A stretch of DNA of 45,273 bases, taken from NCBI RefSeq assembly GCF_024508875.1, contig NZ_JANINU010000081.1, positions 1-45,273 of the forward strand, in the 5' to 3' direction. The stretch's first letter is position 1, and each line of letters begins with the position of its first letter. Below the pieces are notes generated by a model. It saw nothing but the letters and a program-made list of their open reading frames with translations, did no database searches and was not told the origin of the DNA. Both the position numbers and the translations under genes were made by a program. This stretch comes from Phenylobacterium sp. (GTDB lineage: Bacteria > Pseudomonadota > Alphaproteobacteria > Caulobacterales > Caulobacteraceae). This document shows positions 39,407 to 45,273 of this stretch, piece after piece.

Positions 39407-39973
39407 ATGAAGTCTCTCACTCTGGCGGCGGTGGCCGCCGCGACCACCTTTGCCGCCGGCGCCGCCGCGGCGCAGGATGCGGGCTGGTACGTTCAGGGGA
39501 ACGCCGGCGCGTCCTTCGAAAGCCGCCTCGACGCCACGCCTGACCGCAAGGGCGACACGGGCTGGGCCGTCAGCGGCGCGGTGGGCCGCGAGTTCTCGAA
39601 CAACCTGCGGGCCGAGGCGGAGATCGCTTACCTGCAAGGCGACAACAAGGGCGCCGTCCCGGGCAAGACCTCGACGGTCGGCGGCTTCGTCAACGGCTAC
39701 TACGACTTCAACCGTGGCGGCGCCTGGCAGCCGTTCGTGGGCGCCGGCCTGGGCCTGGCCCAGGTGAAGTCGCGCGGCGACGACGACACCGGCTTCGCCT
39801 ACCAGTTCAAGGCCGGCGTGGCGCACCCGTTCAACGACCGACTGACCGGCGAAATCGCCTATCGCTACCTCGGTGTGACGGATGTCAAAGCGGGCGTCGG
39901 CCCGACGCGCTTTGATGGCGACTACCACACCAACGCGGTGACGGTGGGCTTCCGCTACAAGCTCGGCCTCTAG
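39407..39973 (+). CDS. Small outer-membrane beta-barrel protein
   Basis: A 188-residue protein with a signal peptide (MKSLTLAAVAAATTFAAGAAAAQ) and an eight-strand OmpA-like or Omp25-like barrel: alternating strands such as WYVQGNAGASFES, GWAVSGAVGREFS, LRAEAEIAYLQGD and a final NAVTVGFRYKLGL. Aromatic girdle residues (GFVNGYYDFN, AYQFKAGVAHPF) fit membrane insertion. The C-terminus ends in L rather than F. No peptidoglycan-binding OmpA C-domain is present. The ATG has GGAAGGAG six bases upstream, a strong ribosome-binding site that suggests abundant expression. The function is unknown; such proteins are often structural or adhesion-related. Confidence 0.85.
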   Translation: MKSLTLAAVAAATTFAAGAAAAQDAGWYVQGNAGASFESRLDATPDRKGDTGWAVSGAVGREFSNNLRAEAEIAYLQGDNKGAVPGKTSTVGGFVNGYYDFNRGGAWQPFVGAGLGLAQVKSRGDDDTGFAYQFKAGVAHPFNDRLTGEIAYRYLGVTDVKAGVGPTRFDGDYHTNAVTVGFRYKLGL

Positions 39974-40058
39974 TGGTCCCCCTACTGAGGCCCTAACTCC
40001 GGCGCTCCGCTCCCACCCCCACATCCGGGCGGGGCGCCGGTACTTCTTCAAGCCCGCC

Positions 40059-40085
40059 GCGCGCCGGAGCCCCGCTCCGGCGCGC
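40059..40085. terminator. Perfect 12-bp hairpin between convergent genes
   Basis: GCGCGCCGGAGC and GCTCCGGCGCGC flank a CCC loop. It lies between the stop of the barrel gene (39973) and the stop of the AraC gene (40096 on the minus strand). Only a short T-run follows on the plus strand (GTTT at 40091-40094). It is probably a bidirectional or factor-assisted terminator. Confidence 0.6.
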
Positions 40086-40093
40086 TTCGCGTT

Positions 40094-40954
40094 TCAGGAG
40101 GCTGCCAGCGGCAGGAGGGGAGGCTCCAGGCTGCGGCGATAGCTGGACGGGGTGGCTCCGAACGCCGCCCGGAAGGCCGAAGACATGTGCGCGTGGCTGG
40201 AGAAGCCATAGCGGACGGCCAGGTTCGAGAGCGGGACATCGGTCTCCGCCAGTGCGCGCCGCACCTCCTCCAGGCGGCGGGACAGGACGAACCGGTGCGG
40301 CGGCTCGCCGACGGCGGCCTGGAAGGCGCGGGTGAAATGGGCGCGGCTGAGACCTGCCTCGGCCGCGAGTTCGGCGACCTGCAGGGGACGGTCGAGGTTC
40401 GCGTCGATGAAGGCGGTGAGCCGGCGCAGCTTGCCGGGCGTCAGCGGGGCCGCGACTGCGATGGTCGCCGGTGGAGAGGCCAATACGGCGGCGGCGCGCA
40501 CCAGCAGGCTCTGCGTCAGGGCTTCGACGTAGCGGACGTCCGCAGCGTCCTCCTCGCGAAGCACGCGCCGCAGCTCCTGCGCCAGCAGCCGAACGCCGGG
40601 ATCGGACGCGCCCTTCGGGGTCTCGCCCAATCTACCCAGGTCGACGTCGCGCGCTCCGTCGTACGCCACGGCCAGCACCTCCATCGGCTCGGGGTGGTGG
40701 ATCTCCAGCTCGGTGCCCGGCCTCAGCAGCGCGAACGCGCCCGGCCGGCAGCCTTGCTCGGCCACGGCCCGCGGCGCCTCGAAGACATAAAGCAGCACTG
40801 GCCGGTCGCCGGTGTACGACAGGTCGAAGGCCACGGCCGCCTGGTGCCGGACCCGGACGGATCCTGCGCGGACGGTGAGAACGGGATGGCCGCCCCAGGC
40901 GCCGCGCAACGCTGGCGCCGATCGGGCGAAGGGGATCACTTCTCTGGAAGACAC
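40094..40954 (-). CDS. AraC family transcriptional regulator
   Basis: A 286-residue regulator. The N-terminal part is a cupin-like sensing domain (AFDLSYTGDRPVLLYVFEAP; FALLRPGTELEIHHPEPMEVLAV). The C-terminal AraC-type double HTH has LQVAELAAEAGLSRAHFTRAFQ and VPLSNLAVRYGFSSHAHMSSAFR, then FGATPSSYRR. The start is GTG at 40954, with GAGAG a few bases upstream. It is divergent from the GMC oxidoreductase gene, with only 21 bases to its annotated ATG, so it probably controls that gene. The ligand is unknown; the oxidoreductase substrate or product would be the first candidate. Confidence 0.9.
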   Translation of the reverse strand: MSSREVIPFARSAPALRGAWGGHPVLTVRAGSVRVRHQAAVAFDLSYTGDRPVLLYVFEAPRAVAEQGCRPGAFALLRPGTELEIHHPEPMEVLAVAYDGARDVDLGRLGETPKGASDPGVRLLAQELRRVLREEDAADVRYVEALTQSLLVRAAAVLASPPATIAVAAPLTPGKLRRLTAFIDANLDRPLQVAELAAEAGLSRAHFTRAFQAAVGEPPHRFVLSRRLEEVRRALAETDVPLSNLAVRYGFSSHAHMSSAFRAAFGATPSSYRRSLEPPLLPLAAS

Positions 40955-40975
40955 GCTCGAACTCTCGGGCGCTAG

Positions 40976-42682
40976 ATGGGGTCTCGCTACGGCAAGGCCA
41001 GTGGCCCGAAGGCCACAGCCTGGGTAGAAGCGTTGCGCGCTTCGCAGGAGCTAGCCCTGACCCGTCCCGCCACCGCCTCGCAAGACGCCGACGTCATCGT
41101 CGTGGGCGCTGGCTCGGCGGGCTGCGTGCTGGCCAACCGGCTGTCGGCCGATCCCGCGCGCCGCGTGCTGGTGCTGGAGGCGGGCGGCAAGGACGACTGG
41201 ATCTGGTTCCACATCCCGGTGGGCTACCTGTTCTCCATCGGCAACCCGCGCGCCGACTGGATGTTCGAGACCGACCCGATTCCCGGACTGGCGGGCCGCA
41301 GCCTGCGCTATCCGCGCGGCAAGGTGATCGGCGGCTGCTCTGCCATCAACGCCATGATCTACATGCGCGGTCAGGCGGCGGACTATGACGGCTGGCGTCA
41401 GATGGGCCTGGCCGGCTGGGGCTGGGACGAGGTGCTGCCGCTTTTCCTCGCCCAGGAGGACCACGTCGCTCCGCCCAACGAGCACCACCGGCAGGGCGGG
41501 GCCTGGCGGGTGGAGCACCCGCGGATGCGCTGGCGCGTGCTGGACGCCTTCGCCGAGGCGGCCGAGATGGCGGGCGTCGCGCGGGTCGCCGACTTCAACA
41601 CCGGCGACAACGCCGGCAGCGGCTATTTCCAGGTGAACCAGAAGGCGGGCCTGCGGTGGAGCGCGGCGCGGGGGTTCCTGAAGCCGGCCCTCGGACGGCC
41701 GAACCTGCGGCTGGAGACCGGCGCGCACGTGGAGCGGCTGCTCATCGAGGACGGCCGCTGCGTGGGCGTGCGCTGGAGCCGGGACGGCGAGACCTTCGAA
41801 AGCCGCGCGCGCGACGGGGTGGTCGTGGCGACCGGGGCGGTCGGCACGCCGCAGCTACTCGAACTGTCCGGCGTTGGCGACGGCGAGCGGCTCGCGGCCC
41901 TCGGCGTCGAGACCCTGCGCCACCTGCCCGGCGTCGGCGAGAACCTGCAGGACCACCTGCAGATCCGGCCGATCTACGAGGTCTCGGGCGTGCCGACCAT
42001 GAACGCCCTCTACAAGTCGTGGTGGCGCCGGCCGCTCATGGCGCTGGAATACGCCGCGCGCCGCACGGGCCCCATGTCGATGGCCCCGTCGCAGATGGGC
42101 GCCTTCGCCCGCTCCTCACCGGACTACGCGACGCCCAACCTGCAGTTCCACGTCCAGCCGCTCTCGCTGGAAAAGTTCGGCGACCCCCTGCACGCCTTCC
42201 CGGCCATCACCATCAGCGTCTGCAACCTGCGCCCCACCAGCCGGGGCGGCGTCCACGCGACGAGCCCGGACAGCCGCGCGGCGCCTTCGATCCAGCCGAA
42301 TTATCTCGCGACGGCGGAGGACCAACGGGTCGCCGTGGAGTCCCTAAGGCTGGTGCGGAGGATCGCCGATCAGGCGCCGTTGAAGGCCTATGGCGCACGG
42401 GAGCGCGCGCCCAGCGCCGCTGCCCTGACCGACGAGGATATCCTGGCCTCGGCCCGCCAGCTTGGCACGACCATCTTCCACCCCGCGGGCACGGCGAAGA
42501 TGGGGCTGGCCACGGATCCCCAGGCGGTGGTCGACGCCCGCCTGCGCGTCAGGGGAATCGAGGGGTTGCGCATCGCCGACGCTTCGGTGATGCCGACCAT
42601 CACCTCCGGAAACACCAACTCGCCCACCATGATGATCGCCGAGAAGGCCGCGCGGATGATCGCCGAGGACGGGCGGGTCTAG
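40976..42682 (+). CDS. GMC family FAD-dependent oxidoreductase (choline dehydrogenase-like)
   Basis: A 568-residue flavoprotein of the glucose-methanol-choline family. The FAD Rossmann motif is DVIVVGAGSAGCVLANRL with LVLEAGGKD, and the GMC signature is PRGKVIGGCSAINAMIYMRG. The active-site His is in TIFHPAGTAKMG and the partner Asn in TSGNTNSPTMMIAEKAA, so it oxidises an alcohol. The ATG at 40976 has no ribosome-binding site and leaves just 21 bases to the divergent AraC start. A CTG at 41057 (residue 28) lies six bases after AGGAG and immediately before the conserved FAD region, so the true start may be there. The substrate is unknown. Confidence 0.92.
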   Translation: MGSRYGKASGPKATAWVEALRASQELALTRPATASQDADVIVVGAGSAGCVLANRLSADPARRVLVLEAGGKDDWIWFHIPVGYLFSIGNPRADWMFETDPIPGLAGRSLRYPRGKVIGGCSAINAMIYMRGQAADYDGWRQMGLAGWGWDEVLPLFLAQEDHVAPPNEHHRQGGAWRVEHPRMRWRVLDAFAEAAEMAGVARVADFNTGDNAGSGYFQVNQKAGLRWSAARGFLKPALGRPNLRLETGAHVERLLIEDGRCVGVRWSRDGETFESRARDGVVVATGAVGTPQLLELSGVGDGERLAALGVETLRHLPGVGENLQDHLQIRPIYEVSGVPTMNALYKSWWRRPLMALEYAARRTGPMSMAPSQMGAFARSSPDYATPNLQFHVQPLSLEKFGDPLHAFPAITISVCNLRPTSRGGVHATSPDSRAAPSIQPNYLATAEDQRVAVESLRLVRRIADQAPLKAYGARERAPSAAALTDEDILASARQLGTTIFHPAGTAKMGLATDPQAVVDARLRVRGIEGLRIADASVMPTITSGNTNSPTMMIAEKAARMIAEDGRV

Positions 42683-42730
42683 CCGCTGCCGCGCGTTCTC
42701 TTCCCGCGCGGTTAGCGAGGATCCGCAGGT

Positions 42731-42770
42731 GCTCTCCCTCTGGGCGAACTCGCGAAGCGAGAGGGGGTTT
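42731..42770. terminator. Hairpin element after the GMC gene
   Basis: The inner stem CTCGC/GCGAG (loop GAA) is continued by an outer stem CCCTCT/AGAGGG with one G-U pair and a seven-base bulge, followed by TTT. It lies between the convergent GMC and FixJ-type genes, so a terminator role is plausible. Its sequence looks like a dispersed intergenic element. Confidence 0.45.
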
Positions 42771-42823
42771 CAGCCGGAGCTTCGCCACTCGCGCGAAATC
42801 TACGCCCGCCCGGCGGCCGGCCC

Positions 42824-43438
42824 CTAGATTTCGCCTCGGGCGGCGATCGTGAGGCGCACCAGTTCGGAGAGGCTGTCGGCGCCCATCTTCATCATCAGGT
42901 TGGCCCGATAGGCCTCGACGGTCCGTGGGCTGATGCCGAGGTCGCGGGCCACCTCCTTGTTGGAGAGGCCCTGGACCACCCCATCCAGCACCTCCCGCTC
43001 GCGCGCCGAGAGCGCGGCCAGGCGCTGGAGAGCCTCGCTGCGCAGGCTGTCGCGGCCGGTCCGCGCCTCCAGTTGCGTCATTGCCTCGCGCACGGATGCG
43101 ACCACCGCTTCCGCTGCATAGGGCTTCTCGATGAGGTCGAGCGCCCCGTTCTTCAGCGCCTCGACCGCCATGGCGACGTCCGCTTCGCCGGTCAGGACGA
43201 TGACGGGAAAGCGGTCGAGGCGATCCTGGAGCCGCCGCAGCAGGTCCAGTCCGCTGATCTGCGGCATGCAGACGTCCGTGACGACGCATCCGGCCGGCGC
43301 GTGTTCGATGATCTCCAGGAACGCATACGCGGATGCATAGGCGGTGACGGCGAAACCGGCCGCTCCAAGCACGGTCGTCAAAGATTCACGGACCGCCTCG
43401 TCGTCGTCGATGACGTGCACGGCCCCCATGCGCGCCAT
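42824..43438 (-). CDS. FixJ-family two-component response regulator
   Basis: A 204-residue regulator from the ATG at 43438 (GTG at 43441 and ATG at 43429 are alternatives). The receiver domain has the acidic pair in VIDDDEA, phospho-acceptor Asp in VVTDVCMPQ, Thr in IVLTGE and Lys in LIEKPY. The LuxR/FixJ-type HTH is LSAREREVLDGVVQGLSNKEVARDLGISPRTVEAYRANLMMKM, shown here by its parts LSAREREVLDGVV and GISPRTVEAYRANLM. Such proteins activate promoters after phosphorylation by a partner kinase. No kinase gene is adjacent, so it is an orphan in this window. Confidence 0.92.
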   Translation of the reverse strand: MARMGAVHVIDDDEAVRESLTTVLGAAGFAVTAYASAYAFLEIIEHAPAGCVVTDVCMPQISGLDLLRRLQDRLDRFPVIVLTGEADVAMAVEALKNGALDLIEKPYAAEAVVASVREAMTQLEARTGRDSLRSEALQRLAALSAREREVLDGVVQGLSNKEVARDLGISPRTVEAYRANLMMKMGADSLSELVRLTIAARGEI

Positions 43439-43594
43439 CACACTATGCCCCCGGTCGCGACGTATCGCTCATCCACCAAGCCAATGACACGGCCCCACCT
43501 TGTCAACTCAAGCCAAGGTAACCATAGCTGCAGGCTTCGGAATAACAATCCCAGATTGCTATAGCGTTGTTTCTCGACGCGCGGTCGAAGACCC

Positions 43595-44704
<1,110 letters not shown>

Positions 44705-44776
44705 CGCTTTTTCCCTCGACTCGTTGAGCGGCGGGCAGCATCCCGGAAGCCCGCCCCGATGGAAAGGCGATAGCGT

Positions 44777-45273
44777 ATGAGCGATCCGAAATCCCCCGCC
44801 CTGGACGCTCGCGTCGGGGAATTGCTGGCGCAGCTCACGCTTGAGGAGAAGGTCCGCCTGCTGGCCGGCGCCAGCGCCTTCGCCCTCCACGGCGTCGACC
44901 GCCTCGGGATCCCGGCGATCAGCATGACCGACGGGCCGACGGGTGTCCGCTCGATCCGTGGCCAGCCCGCGACGGTTTTCCCGGTCGGCGTCGCGGTCGC
45001 GGCGAGCTGGAGCGTCGATACGGCCGCGGAGGTCGCGGCGGCGACAGGCCGCGAGGCCCGCGCCATGGGTGAACAGGTCGTTCTGGCGCCCACCGTCAAC
45101 ATCATGCGCACGCCCACGTGGGGACGGACCTTCGAGACCTATTCCGAAGACCCGTACCTGGCCGGCATGATCGGCGTCGCCTACGTGCAGGGCCTCCAGG
45201 AGGAGGGCGTCGGCGCCTCGCTCAAGCACTACGCCGCCAACAACCAGGAACTGGAGCGCTTCCGCGTCGACGC
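44777..45273 (+). CDS. Glycoside hydrolase family 3 beta-glucosidase (partial, N-terminus)
   Basis: The first 165 residues are present; the gene runs off the right edge with no stop. The N-terminal GH3 barrel is clear: [76 protein letters not shown] and [19 protein letters not shown] (each a short conserved block). There is no signal peptide ([13 protein letters not shown]), so it would be cytoplasmic. The catalytic Asp nucleophile lies beyond the window. GGAAAGG precedes the ATG. It is divergent from frmA with 72 bases between. Confidence 0.9.
   Translation, partial: MSDPKSPALDARVGELLAQLTLEEKVRLLAGASAFALHGVDRLGIPAISMTDGPTGVRSIRGQPATVFPVGVAVAASWSVDTAAEVAAATGREARAMGEQVVLAPTVNIMRTPTWGRTFETYSEDPYLAGMIGVAYVQGLQEEGVGASLKHYAANNQELERFRVD

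Noticed and set aside
43442..43594. FNR/FixK-type box or sigma-70 promoter before the FixJ-type gene
   Set aside because: The stretch is relatively AT-rich and contains TTGACA on the minus strand, but no convincing -10 element at 17 bases and no TTGAT-N4-ATCAA dyad.

Overview
The window is GC-rich chromosomal DNA, about 70% by eye. It encodes a Gram-negative cell with a TonB-dependent receptor, an outer-membrane barrel and a periplasm. The gene content (MetX/MetW pair, FixJ-type regulator, class III formaldehyde dehydrogenase, PhhA next to an Lrp-type regulator, a palindrome that translates as 'MAGLDPAVH') fits an alphaproteobacterium, most likely Caulobacteraceae such as Phenylobacterium or Caulobacter. 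That placement is inferred from protein style, not from a database search. No integrase, transposase, plasmid or phage genes and no CRISPR array were seen. One low-GC toxin/immunity cassette looks acquired.

Layout. 1-2424 (minus): the start of an unrecognised exported protein, a diheme cytochrome c of the SO2930 type and its usual partner, a secreted parallel beta-helix protein. 2758-4721 (minus): a His-Me finger nuclease toxin overlapping a tandem SUKH immunity gene. 4968-5978 (minus): an adenosine/adenine deaminase. 6086-12108 (plus): six translationally coupled genes, DUF4129-like, DUF4350, MoxR ATPase, DUF58, SpoIIM-like and RDD. This is a widespread but biochemically unassigned envelope system. 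12105-13979: a polytopic membrane protein and, divergently, a dipeptide epimerase. 14057-18245 (plus): a TPR-sulfotransferase followed by a TonB-dependent receptor. 18250-24081: a crotonase-family enzyme, a PabC-like aminotransferase class IV protein, an omega-aminotransferase with an MFS transporter, and an LLM-class flavin monooxygenase.

24078-28616 (minus): DNA photolyase, a 72-residue HTH protein, tRNA-Arg(ACG), an unrecognised secreted protein and a P1-family (NylC/DmpA-like) autoproteolytic peptidase. The peptidase is divergent from a lipoprotein gamma-glutamyltransferase (28704-30416). 30432-34669 (minus): hexapeptide acyltransferase, histidine kinase, PyrD, DUF952 and SixA-like phosphatase, partly coupled. 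34840-36704 (plus): metX-metW behind an unusual structured leader. 36708-38156: an Lrp/AsnC regulator divergent from phenylalanine hydroxylase. 38288-39973 (plus): nitronate monooxygenase and a small outer-membrane barrel. 40094-42682: an AraC regulator divergent from a GMC oxidoreductase. 42824-45273: an orphan FixJ-type regulator, glutathione-dependent formaldehyde dehydrogenase and the start of a GH3 glycosidase.

The window reads as housekeeping metabolism (methionine, pyrimidine, folate or branched-chain amino acid, aromatic amino acid and C1 detoxification) mixed with envelope functions. The points most worth a second look are the toxin/immunity cassette, the MoxR-DUF58-SpoIIM-RDD operon, the structured metX leader, the phased GGAAC half-sites before phhA, and two convergent gene pairs whose stop codons share one CTAG tetranucleotide.
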